Shown here piece by piece: positions 38,901 to 54,600 of a stretch of 64,000 bases of DNA. The position numbers and the translations under genes are program-made. Within the stretch, counting starts at the first letter, position 1. Every line of letters begins with the position of its first letter. Source of the stretch: Rhynchonema sp. JSB1_4 (taxonomy: Eukaryota > Nematoda > Chromadorea > Monhysterida > Xyalidae); NCBI GenBank assembly GCA_030248065.1, contig JASAMV010004338.1, positions 1 to 64,000 of the forward strand, given 5' to 3'. Below the pieces are notes generated by a model. That model made no database searches. It saw only the letters and a list, made by a program, of their open reading frames with translations, and had not been told where the DNA came from.

Positions 38901-40310
38901 GTACCTAGGGGGTTTGGGGGGTTAGGTTTCGGGGTGAAAATTTTTTATGTGTTTATTATGTGTGGAATCGTGTGAAAACGTAGTATTTGCGCGCGTAGCG
39001 CGCGAAATTGGGGTAATTTGAGGTAAAAACCACTGATTTTACACTAATTTTGGTCAAAAATTGGCACTTTTGAGGCAAAATCGGGGGGATACCTACTGTA
39101 CCGGGGTGAAAATCGGGGGGATACCTACTGTACCATGCCAAACATCAGGGGGGATACCTACTGTACCAGGCGAGGGGGGATACCTACTGTACTGGGGGGG
39201 CTACCCCCCAAACCCCCCCAACCTCCAACACTGCAGACGGGGATAGCTACTGTGCCAGAGCCGATGGCCTTAGGTGCGGGACTTTGGGGGTGGGGGTTCG
39301 GGGTTAGGCTTTTGGGTGAAAATTTTTGATGTTTTTATTGTGTGTGGAGTCGTGTGAAAACGTAGTATTTGTGCGCGCAGCGCGCGAATCTTGCGTATCT
39401 TAGGTTACAAAAGACCGATTTTACACTAATTTTGGTCAAAAATAGGCCCCAGGAACTACGCTGCTTCTTTGTGTTCTTCACGGAACGATTTTTTTCAGAT
39501 TCAGGTCAATAAATTAATAGTCCCCCAAAGTGGGGTCAGCGAACTAATAGAACCCCCAGTTAGGTTTTTGGGGTATACATAAAATAACTTCGAGCGTTTT
39601 TTCGTCTGTGTTGCGGATAAAAAATCTCCACATTTCAGTATCTATCCACCGAAGCCAATTACCCGGTCAACATCAAATTCGGCCGTCCCCCGTTGTCCAC
39701 AAATGAGAAGATCATTCTGTCGTCAATGTTTCACTCGTTGTACGCAATTGCTGCACAGCTGAGTCCAGCTGCGGCGAGTTCAGGCATTCAAGTAGTCGAT
39801 GCCGAACAGTTCACGTGAGTTTATTTCGTTTCTCTAATAATATTAGCCTGATCGTTGTATTGTGTGCACAACTGACCTGCACCTGACCTCACGTTCATCG
39901 TTTGCTCAAGATTTCACGTTTTCGCAGGTCATAAATCAAGCGATTAACCGAAATGTCTCAAACTGAAAACCTTCCCCTCCCTAGGGTATCTTGGGTCGAT
40001 TGGTCTCCCACCACACTGATCACAATTCCTGAATTTTCACGACATCTGTCAAAAAAATTGGTAAAAAAGTCAATATTTTTTCAGTCTACATTGCTTCCAA
40101 ACTCTGACCGGCGTCAAGTTCGTCGCGTGTGCTGATCCGATGACCGGAAATCTGGACTCATTGCTGCGAAGATTGTATGAATTCTACGCGGATTACGCGC
40201 TCAAAAACCCGTTCTATTCGCTTGACATGCCGATTAGATGTGATTTGTTCGACACGAATTTGCATAATTTAATTGAGCGATTCAACAAGTCCGGCATTTT
40301 GACTGTGTGA
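35981..40310 (+). CDS. TRAPPC4: TRAPP complex subunit 4 (Sybindin/longin-like)
   Basis: Core subunit of the TRAPP tethering complexes, which act as a guanine-nucleotide exchange factor for Rab1/Ypt1 at ER-Golgi membranes and in autophagy. Exons 35981-36137, 36205-36401, 39639-39814 and 40085-40310 join to 251 residues; vertebrate TRAPPC4 has 219. Visible family segments are the N-terminal 'GSLIYDADT' and '[10 protein letters not shown]', then '[15 protein letters not shown]', '[19 protein letters not shown]', '[14 protein letters not shown]', '[13 protein letters not shown]' and the C-terminal '[20 protein letters not shown]'. About 30 extra residues, poor in conservation, sit before the exon 2 donor, which falls at codon GAA followed by gttggt and restores the family spacing. 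Intron 2 is 3.2 kb and packed with nested transposons; intron 3 holds a 48-bp fragment of the same repeats. The family call is very secure. Confidence 0.93.
36456..36851. mobile_element. hAT-like MITE, CAGTGTAGTTCCTGG ends, TSD CCGACCAG
   Basis: 396 bp. CAGTGTAGTTCCTGG and CCAGGAACTACACTG are exact inverted ends. The 8-bp duplication CCGACCAG flanks it (36448-36455, 36852-36859). Poly-G/C runs follow the ends, then repeated GGTACACTAACCGCCGC motifs and a TAAAATGGGCATTTTTAG core. The right duplication overlaps a second, similar left end (CAGTGTAGGTAGTTCC) at 36857, so it landed at the border of an older relative whose right end may be near 39463. It lies in TRAPPC4 intron 2. Confidence 0.92.
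36995..37372. mobile_element. hAT-like MITE with AAGCTAGCTAGC motifs
   Basis: The ends are CAGTGATGTAGTTGG and CCAACCACATCACTG, with one mismatch. Four GAGCAAGAAAGCTAGCTAGC or related motifs lie near both ends with short G and C runs. No exact target duplication was seen (left flank agttcccc, right ttttttgc), so one end may have been altered by a neighbouring insertion. Confidence 0.7.
37448..38302. mobile_element. TATACTTGCG-family MITE, copy 1, TSD CCCAACCC
   Basis: The terminal inverted repeats are TATACTTGCG and CGCAAGTATA, with an exact 8-bp duplication CCCAACCC (37440-37447, 38303-38310). The interior is built of AAAACCGTTTTTTCCGG palindromes. It is interrupted by a 439-bp hAT-like insertion (37755-38193); without it the element would be about 410 bp, matching copy 2 at 46382-46800. 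Confidence 0.92.
37755..38193. mobile_element. hAT-like MITE nested in the TATACTTGCG element, TSD ACCATGGG
   Basis: Flanked by exact ACCATGGG copies (37747-37754, 38194-38201). The right end is CCACCACACTG; the left end, CATGGGCACTGG, is more diverged. It carries repeated GGTATCTCGAGT / GGTATCTTGGGTCGA motifs near poly-G runs. The uninterrupted sister copy at 46692-46699 shows a single ACCATGGG, which confirms the insertion. A detached right-end fragment of the same family lies in TRAPPC4 intron 3 at about 39970-40017. Confidence 0.9.
38430..38803. mobile_element. composite hAT-like fragment with GGTTGCAAGGTACC motifs
   Basis: A left end CAGTGTAGTGGCAGGC at about 38447 is followed by five or more GGTTGCAAGGTACC copies and a core with 'GCGCGCGGATCGCGCG'. 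The right end is not resolved because another element starts at 38804. Confidence 0.55.
38804..39233. mobile_element. hAT-like MITE with GATACCTACTGTACC motifs
   Basis: The ends CAGTGTTGGAGGT and ACCTCCAACACTG are exact inverted repeats. At least six GGGGATACCTACTGTACC motifs cluster near both ends, with a core palindrome GCGCGCGTAGCGCGCG. No exact 8-bp duplication is visible. The phrases 'CAGAGCCGATGGCCT' and the core are repeated just outside the right end (39250-39400), so a related or duplicated copy lies there. Confidence 0.7.
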
Positions 40311-40444
40311 TATTTTGTGAGTGATTGATGTGACCTATTTATACCTCTGCCTAGGCCAGCAGCATAAATGTACACTCCTCTTGTATTTGGTCGAATTTTG
40401 TGAATGTAATTTGGGTCGGCGTACACCCAATCAATAATCCGTAC
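40311..40444. other. short gap after TRAPPC4
   Basis: 3' flank of TRAPPC4 up to the left edge of the next transposon. Nothing else was recognised. Confidence 0.4.
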
Positions 40445-40512
40445 CAGTGGTGTCGTTAGGGGGGGTTGGGGGGTTACCCCCTGGCATGGGGTATGGGAAA
40501 TCGGCCGAGGGT

Positions 40513-41626
40513 TAGGGATCGGCGTCGGTCATGTAGACCGACACCGACACCGACACCGACACTTTTTTGGAAAGTACCGACACCGGCGAAAAAGCACGCC
40601 GACACCGACAGTGAAAAAATGACCGACACCGACAGTAAAACCGAGTTTGCCTTTTTTAGCCCTAAAAACTTATTTTTAGACCTAAAATGCCTTTTTGGAC
40701 AAAAACCGGTGTGTTGGTGTACTTCTCACCTGAAAAAAAGAGGGATCAAATACCAAAACAAAAAACAATTATGAACTTTGTATGATAGGATAGGTCTGTC
40801 TCTTTGTCGCAGGAACAAACAGGTTCTGTCCGCCTCTCACTCTCAGTGAAACATTCAACGTTGGAACGAACCGGATTTTTACCATGAGCGCAACTTTTGT
40901 TGTTCAGAATTTTGTGTTTTCATGTTTGAAGTGGTACAAAGGCATCGGCCACTATAAAAAGCGTCGCCGAAACCCCTCATTTTGTTAGCTAAACCTATTT
41001 CGAACCATTTTTGCATATTTGCAGGCCTAAAATGGCGTCAAAAGAGACCGATTTTGATATTCTGAACCGACTAGGTTTTGCAAAGCTAGTCCGGGCGGAC
41101 TCGCGCGGCAAAGAAACAGCATCTACACGAAGTACCGAAATCGCTTGAAACCAGACACTGCTGAAAAGTTGTTGTTCCTGAAGCGTATGCTACCCACGTG
41201 TCAATACTTGTACAATTGAGTGTATCTGATGTGATGGAGAATAATGATGTATCGGTGTCCTTCGCAAATAACTCGTGATTGATATTTCTCATTCTGTTCG
41301 CATGTCTTTCCTTTAATCTGATTCCAAAAAAATTGTTCTCTTGTTGTGTTGCACTGCTGCAGAATTGAAACTGAACCGTGTATGAGGAATTGGTCGTTCA
41401 AAACCAGCGCTTGGCGCTTTTTTATATGCTGTGGACAACTAAAGAACATAATCAGTACGAAATATATTTTTTTTCTAATAGTAGTTGGCTGCCGAAAAAT
41501 TGGGGACCGACACTACCGACACCTGAAAAAAACCGACACTTTTGTGGACCGACACCGACACCGACACCGACATTAGTAGTGTCGGTACCTACACCGACTT
41601 TTTTCCGACACCGACGCCGATCCCTA
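40513..41626. mobile_element. nested hAT-like element, TAGGGATCGGCGTCGGT ends, TSD CCGAGGGT
   Basis: 1,114 bp. TAGGGATCGGCGTCGGT is mirrored by ACCGACGCCGATCCCTA, with exact CCGAGGGT duplications (40505-40512, 41627-41634). ACCGAC tandem motifs sit at both ends. Unlike the other elements it has a unique interior of several hundred bp that retains a short coding remnant resembling hAT transposase (41124-41219), so it is a candidate link to the autonomous source. Confidence 0.9.
41124..41219 (+). pseudogene. hAT transposase C-terminal remnant
   Basis: 31 codons ending in TGA. The segment 'YRNRLKPDTAEKLLFLKRML' closely follows the end of the hAT family dimerisation domain, where the pattern is RxRLxPxxxEKLLFLxxNL. 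The stop sits about where hAT transposases end. The rest of the domain and the catalytic DDE core are absent or unrecognisable upstream, so this is a fragment. Confidence 0.7.
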
Positions 41627-42079
41627 CCGAGGGTATGGGAAATGTTTCACTTTTGGAACAAGCACCCCCTAAGAAATGACTTTTTGACCCCGAGAAGTAC
41701 CAAAATTGACCATTTTTCGTCCAAAAATGTCAAAAATCGCTTGCTGCCGCAAGAAAACTCTGTTTTAAGCCCTTTTTAGACCAATTTTTGGCACTTGAAG
41801 ATTTTTGGGGTCATTTTTTTCAAAACCCCCACCCTCGGGTATGGGAAATTTTTGAGTTTTTGGAGAAACCCCCCTGGTATGGGAAATCATAGATTTTTGG
41901 GGGTATGTATGGGAAATTTCCCGAAAATTGGGCTGGGTATGGGAAAATTTCGATTTCTCATCGACACCACTGATCCGTACTTTGATTTCTCTGTTTATTT
42001 ATTTTTGTTCAACAAAATACCTCGTGTTGAGAACTTGACGTTTCATATCAGCAGGTCATTTTGATAACAACGGGTAAAT

Positions 42080-42871
42080 ATGGGCGATCCATATGCAAAT
42101 CTGCGCTCCATACCTGGCCAACTCGGCTATCAAGTGCTGACGTCGGACGGAACTGTAATCATGGTGAGAAATCGAGATTATCTATGACAACGACATTGAT
42201 CACTTGTTCTTCATATTGGTCCCTGATATTTTTTGCGTCTGTGGTCCATCAAAGCTCAAGAACTCACAATCGACGAGAAGTACCATTTTCACATGGCCTT
42301 TTTCGAAAATGGTGATATTATATTTCCAAACATACTTTTATCACTTTCAGTCATCTGGCGAGCTTCAAAATCGCGACGCGTTCGCTGGCGTTGTGGCCAA
42401 ATTGGTGAACGTTTCTGGCGCTAGTGGATTACCGGAGCAATACAAGAGATTATCAGGTAATTTTTTTGTGGTGCTGCCAAACGACCAAAATACCACGCGT
42501 TTAATTGTATGTGGAACGATTGTCGTTGTTATGTGTTGTGGCCGAAATATTTTCGCGGGTTCTCTGCTCGCACACGAAATTTAATTGTTGACCGGTCGTT
42601 GTGGTTTTTTATAAAGGCCGCGTGCAACATCAGCTGTTTCGCAAGTATAATCTGTGCCTACATATAGTATTTGAGGAAGTTGTTTTTGAAACAAAAAGAA
42701 CAAAAATGCGAAACCCATTTTCAAAAATAAAAACGCAAACCATGAAAAAAGTCCACAAATCCTATGCTTTCAGTCTACTACGACACGCATTTCTACACAA
42801 TGTGCCGAGCGGGTGAGAAGATTTTTGTCGTCAAGCGCAAGTTTCACGCGCAAGAACCAGTAAATGCCTGA
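42080..42871 (+). CDS. LAMTOR4: Ragulator complex protein LAMTOR4
   Basis: Small roadblock-fold subunit of the Ragulator/LAMTOR complex on late endosomes and lysosomes, which anchors Rag GTPases for amino-acid signalling to mTORC1. Exons 42080-42163, 42351-42456 and 42774-42871 join in phase to 95 residues (human has 99). Visible family segments are 'SIPGQLGYQVLTSDGTVI', 'SSGELQNRD', 'YKRLS', and the C-terminal 'GEKIFVVKRKFHAQEPVNA', which lines up with human 'GQRVFVVKRQNRGREPIDV'. The start is the first Met in frame, at the usual distance from the PGQLGY motif. It ends tail to tail with PSMD14, 658 bp away. The gene upstream is separated by a 1.5-kb transposon. Confidence 0.92.
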
Positions 42872-43529
42872 CAAAAATGTCTATTTACAATTAGAAAATC
42901 AAATTTTTCTTTTTCCGTGCTAGTGTCCGATGACATGTTTTTATTATGACATTCATTTGAATCCGAATAACAAGCACGTGGAATAAAATAACAAAAAGCG
43001 CGCAAAATCACTTGTTTTTCTTTCGTGGCCAACAACATCACAACAAGACGATCAATTGAGAGAACAATTATACACGAACAAATTATTGTTGTAATGCGCG
43101 GGACGGCTAAATTCAACAACGAGCCGTTTTCACAAAGCTGTGAACCCAATGAGAAATTTGGTAAACTTGGGCGCACTCGAAATGCATGTTGCTCTCCTGT
43201 GAAGAGCGCGTGAAATCCAAGGTATACAAATAAACGATGTCCGATATTCTTTTTTCGTACCAAGTCTCAGGGCAACTAATGCGACCGCAAAAATTCAGGT
43301 GCTTTTTGCTTCAACCCTACTTTACGATAGAGTTCGACTTAATTTCGACCAGCGTAAAATAAAACACAACAACCAAGATTTACTGCACTGGTCGAAATTG
43401 TACGGAAATTTACCTCTATCACAGAATATCAAGAAGCAAATTGCACATGTGCCTTGCCGTTGCAGTCGCCTTCGAGCATGATACGGTTTTTGTGAATACG
43501 ACTCAATCAATAATCACAGTGTAACAAAA

Positions 43530-47783
<4,254 letters not shown>

Positions 47784-48606
47784 TTTCTGCCTGATCAATT
47801 TGACTTTTCGGTCGCAAAAACCACGCCCTAATGCTTGTTTTATCCTGAAACGAAAGCAGATAAACAGTCAGTTCGAGTCCAATTGAAGCAAATCAGCCGA
47901 GCAGAATCCATAATGATGACAAATGCAAAAAATGGAAGGCCAGTCCGAGAAACGATCATTCTCTTTCATTGGTTTTTATTTGTTCAATCGGCTTCGGCGC
48001 TCTTCAGCTGAATTCCACGTGATTTCGTTTGATTGTGATTGTGGCTATACTGTCATAAAGAACCGTTTTTTATTTTTGGTGGAAAAAAAACGGTTTTTTT
48101 CCGAAAAAAAACCGTTTTTTTTCCAAATACTTTTCCAGTACTTAAGAACGTAATTTCGAAAAATATAACAATTTCAGTGCAAAATTTGTTCGAAGTGACG
48201 AGAGTGCTCTTGAAGAGTGTTGAAGTCAGTCGAAAACACTTGGTTTACACTCTTTTTGGCCCATTTTAGGCCGGTTAATTTTTGTGCTCGAGCCAATTTT
48301 TCACTGAAATCGAAAAACTCATCGGTTTTGCATTACAATTTTTTGGAAAAACTGGAATAAAGTACCGATATTTTTCCGATCAAAAATCGAAAAGGTACCC
48401 ACGGAAAAATAAATGGAAAAGTATTCGGGTCTCGGAAAAAAAACGGTTTTTTTCGGGCCCCCTTTTTTCGGTTTTTTTTCCGGAAAAAAAACCGGTTTTT
48501 TTTCCGCCTGCCAGTATAATTGTGGCCCATTTCGTTTCGCTTCAATTTGTGTTAATTCATCGTTTTTGGACGACTTTTCAGGAATTTAGAGACCGTCCGG
48601 GCCAAA
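47784..48606. promoter_or_regulatory. head-to-head PSMD14/AMBRA1 upstream region
   Basis: 823 bp separate the two start codons, so both genes are probably transcribed outward from this interval. More than half of it (48046-48518) is a transposon whose right edge lies 88 bp from the AMBRA1 Met, so the AMBRA1 5' UTR or promoter must cross or include transposon sequence. I do not see a clear TATA element. Confidence 0.5.
48046..48518. mobile_element. TATACTG-ended MITE, TSD ATTGTGGC
   Basis: 473 bp. TATACTG and CAGTATA ends, exact ATTGTGGC duplications (48038-48045, 48519-48526), and the same AAACCGTTTTTTTCCGG palindromes as the TATACTTGCG family, to which it is clearly related. It sits in the shared upstream region of PSMD14 and AMBRA1. 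Confidence 0.9.
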
Positions 48607-51600
48607 ATGGCGGCGTTAAATAAAGCACTGGCGCTGCGCGAACACGGCTGCTCAAAGAGCAAGTTCGTCAACAGCGTACCCGAAACTCTTGCTCAATTTT
48701 GTGAAAATCGTTTGCTCAAATCGACCTTTTCATATACGAACGTCGATTTCCATCGACCCGGCATCAAATCAACATTCTTGGCTGTGCAAAGCTTCGATGG
48801 GTTTGTTCAGAATTGCTGGGTTTGGGTTTTGTTTGTTGACTGAGCGCGGGGCGGGGCACTTAAAATTTAGGAAAGAAAAACAACCAACACGGGACCAGGG
48901 TCAGGGAGTCTGAAGAATTCTCCCTTTCCAGATCCCTTATCGCATCATCGCACGGCGATCATTCGATCCAAATCACCGACGTAGAACGCGGTCGAGTGCG
49001 TCAATGTCTAATTGGCCACAGACGCACGCCGTGGACGTTGCAATTCCATCCATGTCGATCCGATATTCTCGCCAGTGGCTGTTTGGCCGGACAAGTCAGA
49101 GTCTGGGATCTCAATGTGCGTTCGATTTGGGTATATTTTTTCATGTGATGACGTGTTTTGCTGTTGATGACCCACCACCGTAATTCTTTGACCGCGGCCG
49201 CGGGCAACAGTGTGCGGGTGCGCACTGCGCAGCAGTTATCTTTTTCTCCACGGTTTGTTGAAGGAACAAGTCATGCTACTTTTGCGACATATCAAGGTGT
49301 TAGTATGACCGTTGAAGTAACGTCGGTTTTTCAGTTCCTATTTCCCTGTTAAAAAAATCGTCGATTACAAAAATATAACAGCCGAATTCGACCTTTCGAA
49401 TGGATTATTTTGGTTCTGAAGACAGCAAGAACAGAAAAATGTTCGCGTGGTTCGGGTTCGTGAGGATTCCTCTCGCAGACATTTTTAACAACGTAGAATG
49501 CACCGTTCCAAGATTCCATCAATAAAATTAATTTAGCCCTTTAAATTAGTCGTCAGACCAAAGCCTTGCCCAAATTATTCATTCATCAATTCCAGACCGG
49601 CTGTTCATCGTTCGTGCTGATCAGCGGTGAGCACGCAATCGCATCGCTCGCATTCCATCCGTCGATGTATGTGCTGGCGATTGGGTGCAATAATCGATTG
49701 GTCTACTTTGATTGGAAACGCGATCGGGTGATTCTTGAATCGACGACGGCCGATAATGAACTGATTCGGTTGGTGCAGCGTGGTGATTAAGGCCAGTGTA
49801 GTTCCTGGTCCGGTGGGGAAATTAATGTACCTCCCTACTTTTTCGGAGGGGAAATTAGGGCGGGAAGACCCAAATTCAGGAAAAACTCACTTTTTGAGGC
49901 AGAAAATTTGACCTATTTCCCATTTTCGGAAGAAATTCTTCAAAAAAGGGTATTTCTCGACTTTTAACAGCGTTCACCTAAAAATCACGCATTCTAGGCC
50001 TAAAATGCCTATTTTAGGCAAAAATTGGGGAAATTAGTGTACCCTAGGGGGACCTACCCCCTCAACAGGAACTACACTTGGTTAAGGCTACTCGAAATAA
50101 ACACCTGCTTTTGGGCCGGTTTATATCTTGGCGTTCGGTGCGTTTATTGCGGTCTTCGGCACTGTCGCCCGTGTTTGGTTCTAGATTTTTGTAGTAGATC
50201 TACCGAAACCGCTAATTTTGATTAGCGCGACAATCTCGGCGGTACAGATTGGCAGAAAACTTTCACTCTGGCAGAAGCTAGGAAACCGACGATAGGTTGG
50301 GAGTTTTTCGTGTATTTCGACTTTAAATCTGTTGTGTCATCCGATCTCTGATCATATCATCCAGTTTGATGTCGGTCTCACACAGAATTTCACAAAAAGT
50401 GCGTGCTTTAATGACACATCACCACTTTTTGCAGCTACGTCAAATTCGACTCGACCGGCACGTTCCTGTTCACTGCAATTCAAAACGCGAACCGGCCGGG
50501 AGAGAAAAGTGAACGAAATCTTGCTCAACCCGAAGTCATGCCATATCGGTTAGTTGTAGGTAGGGTTAGAGGTCGGGGGGGGGGGGTACCCGACACCCGA
50601 CATCTGGAAGTACCCGACACCCGACATCTGCCAAAAGAAGCCGACACCCGACAGTTGCAAAAGAACCCGACACCTGTTTTTGGACCAAAAACAGACAAAT
50701 TTTTGCTCATTTGCATCATTAGTGCAATTCTTTGGCTCAAGTTACTGAATGCAAGTATTTTCACACGAAATAAACACCAAAATGTCACATTCTGCGCCTT
50801 CGGAAACATTTGGTTCGAAGAAAATTTTCTCTCAAAATTCTTCTCTTCATCAAAACATGTTTTGAACCCTAAGTGCCGGGTGTCGGGTCCAAAAAAAAAC
50901 CCGACACCCGACATCTAGAGGTACCCGACACCCGACACCTCTCTAACCCTAGTTGTAGGTTGCTGTTAGTGTTTTCCATGATCAAATCTTGAAACAGACA
51001 GAATAAACAGACTTGGCGGCGCTCGTGCAAATAATGGGTGCAGTTTGTTTCCAATCAAAATTGGTGATCGAGTGGTTGAATTGGACTTGCCTCTGTTGGC
51101 TGCCACATGAGATTAGCTGCTGACGCTGTTTTTCACAGACGTGAATGTTGTTCCCAACGACCAGCACGGATCACTTTTAATCCCACAGTTTGCAACCAGG
51201 AAAAAAGCGTGTCGTGGCTATTTTAACTGCAGAACTGGATGGAAGCTCGTCAGCAACTGTGTAAAATGTCCAAAATTGTAAAATATTCAAAATCGGTCAC
51301 AAAAACACAAACCATTTTCTCTTTCAGATGCCAAGAATTATTGCGTGCGCGTCGCGAGCTAGTCGCCATGCGCACGGAACTTTCGGAACGACACGCAACG
51401 CTGCTACAGCGGTACAACGAATTATTGTCGCGATACAACAATTTGAGAGAATCGTATCCAACCATACAACGCTCTGGGTCACGTTCAACAACCAGTAGCA
51501 CAAGTCTGGATGAGGCTGGGCCCTCGAGTCGGCCTGATAATCAGGCGCCATTGAATCAGGAGGAACTTACTGGTTGGTTTTTTGGCAGTTTTTGGATTAC

Positions 51601-54600
51601 AGGCAGTGCTGTGGCTGGGGAAAGGGGTCCCCCCAATAAGTTTGTCTAATTTTTTCTGGTTTTTTCCTCAAATTGATGGTTTATGATCAGAAATTCTTTC
51701 GAGTGTCTATACCTGACAACTGAACTTGTTTCTCAAATGATAGAAAAGCACTTTCATCATCATTTTAAACGACCAAAAAAGTCAAAATTTTCCCACACAA
51801 TCTTCAACTTTGGTATTGGGTCAGGTCAGTGCTGTGGCTGGGGGGAGGGGGTCCCCCAATGGTACCCTACCCGCCCCGGCCTGGTACACTACCCGCTACC
51901 CGCCCCGCTCCGGTACCCTACCCCCCTACCCGCCCCGCTCTGGTACCCTGCCCGCCCCGATTTTTGCCCTCAAAATGCCCATTTTTTCGGTCAAAACTGC
52001 CCAAGTTTCGACCGAAAACCCTTAAAAGTGCAAAAAATCGCACGCTACGCGCGATATATACACTTTATAGCATATAAAAATAGGCACCCAAAAAAACTTG
52101 TATTGTACCCTACCCGCCCCGAAAAATCTTCACCCCCTCCCCCCAAACGGGATAACCCCCCCCCAAGATTCCAGGTACACTACCCCCCTACCTGCCCCGG
52201 ATCTTTCCACCTATGTACCCTACCCACCCTGCCAAAGTTGCCACATCACTGATTACAGGTGTTCTGTCATTCCAATGGCTTGCTCATTTAGGTTGCTTAA
52301 ACGCGTTGACTTGCGGTCCTTTATTATGAGATAATTTTTTGCAGTTTATGTATGTTTCAAATTGTTGATGTTGACCTGCGATATTGATCTCTTTATTTTT
52401 TGCAGAAGGTTTCGTGTTCTGATGTTTTACGTGATCTACCAGATGAAAAAATTGAGTTAGGTTATTAGTCATAGTTTGAGCAACCGCTCACACGAACAAA
52501 TCCCGCAATAACTAACAAACTAATTCAAAAACGAAAATTTTTACTTCCATTTCCAGTTTCGGAAGCGAACGCACAAATCGAGGATGCATTGGAGTCCGCG
52601 CACCCGCCAGGTGCATCAACATCATTTGCATCAGTCGTGCATCAACAGCTGGATCGGTTGGATGCCGCTGAAAGGACCACACATCAAGCCGTGACGGGCG
52701 CGGTGAGTTTGCTCCGGTTTTTTGGTCACTTTTTTTGGTTTAGATATCTTGTTTTCTTTATTTATATCCATTATTATTTTTTCAACTTACATTTGGCGCT
52801 CAAAAACTTGAATGATTTCCGGCCACGTATCAGTAGGGTTAGAGAGATGTCGGGTGTCGGGTGCCAAAAAAAGTGTAGGTGTCGGGTGTCGGGTACCTCC
52901 AGATGTCCGGTGTCGGGTTTTTTGGGACCCGACACCCGACACTTACGGTTCAAAACATCAGTGTTGCTGAGAGAAGAATTTTGAGAGAAAATTTTCTTCG
53001 AACCAAATGTTTCCGAAGACGCAGAATGTGACATTTTGGTGTTTATTCCGTGTGAAAATACTTGAATTCAGTAGCTTAAGCCAAAAAATTTCACTAATGA
53101 TGCAAATGAGCAAAAATTTGCCTGTTTTGGTCCAAAAACAGGTGTCGGGTGTCGGGTTTTTTTCAAAAACTAGATGTCGGGTGTCGGGTTTTTTGCAACT
53201 GTCGGGTGTCGGCTTTTTTTCTGAGATGTCGGGTGTCGGGTGTCGGGTATTTCCAGATGTCGGGTGTCGGCTGTCGGGTGTCGGGTACCCCCCCGACCTC
53301 TAACCCTAGTCGGGTGTCGGCTTTTTTTCTCAGATGTCGGGTGTCGGGTACTTCTAGATGTCGGCTGTCGGGTGTCGGGTTTTTTTCAAAAACTAGATGT
53401 CGGGTGTCGGGTTTTTTTGCAACTGTCGGGTGTCGGCTTTTTTTCTCAGATGTCGGGTGTCGGGTACTTCTAGATGTCGGGTGTCGGGTACCCCCCCCCC
53501 CCCCGACCTCTAACCCTACGTATCAGAGTTGGTGATTGGTCCGATCTGGTCTTGGCCAGGTGGATAATTGGAATAAGAATATTTCAAAATGTTCTGATGA
53601 CGACCGGTTTTGTTGTCAAACAGCGGTAGCTAAAGCACCGGCTGAAAAATCGAGATAGTCAGCCAGTCAATCGTGAAATTTCCTCTTTCAAATGGTCACG
53701 CGACCAAAACCGTGTTCATCACGTTTGATACGGCATAACCTGAGCGGTTTATGTTTTATGGTTTATGTTTGTATAAATGTGGTTTATATTTGTTACTCTG
53801 ATCGTCTCGAATGTATTGCATTCAACTCTCGACCGATCGAAGTTATTTGCAATGAACGGAACATTTCTGACGCATTCCGAATCGTGGCGTTTGTCATTCC
53901 AAATGTCAACTCTGGGTGATATTTTCGAAACGGTGTAAAGGTCAGTTGGGTGTAAAGGTCGGTGGAAAGCTCGGTCGACAGCTCAGTGTGATAGACCTCG
54001 GTGTAAACTTGAAACATTCCACGTTAATAACATGCAATGTTTCACGTTTACACCGAGCTACGCCGACCGAGCTTTCGACCGAACTTTTACACCGACCTTT
54101 ACGCCCAACTGACCTTTACACCGTTTCGAAAATTCCACCCTCTGACGCCAACATTGTCGAATGGACGAAACGCCAATAAAATTTTGAATAAATATAAATT
54201 CACAAAATCATACATTCTGATCAGCAAAACGGAATCTCGTTTTTGTGTCCCTTCAGATCGAAGCAGCCGACCGCACGCCCTCCATCAACACAACCGATCG
54301 GCGTCCGGCGGGTAGCGACTCGCCGATACGGTTGGAGCGATTGGACGATGCTGTTGGGTACGCGCATGATCTGACACAGCGGTCGATGGCACAGTTCTTG
54401 GATCATCATCAGGTGCCCTTCGCGGGGGTTGTTGAATTATTGTTCTTGTTGGTTGGTGCTCCAGCGGCGAATCCAGGTTTGGTCAAGGGAGGGGACAAAT
54501 GCAAAAAGTTATTTTTATCTAGTGCTTGTTTAGAATTTCGCGCTTTTTACACCAAATATTATACAAAATGTGATAAGGCGCGAAAGGCGCGATATTTTGG

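Larger units (their letters stand above)
40445..41972. mobile_element. hAT-like element, CAGTGGTGTCG ends, TSD ATCCGTAC
   Basis: CAGTGGTGTCG and CGACACCACTG are exact ends. The duplication ATCCGTAC is present on both sides (40437-40444, 41973-41980). GGTATGGGAAAT motifs are repeated near both ends beside poly-G. The middle is occupied by a second, nested element (40513-41626). It lies between TRAPPC4 and LAMTOR4. Confidence 0.93.

Noticed and set aside
50561..53518. TAGGGTTAG ends as telomeric repeats
   Set aside because: They are the inverted termini of transposons with 8-bp duplications, and the arrays inside are GTCGGGT-type, not telomeric.
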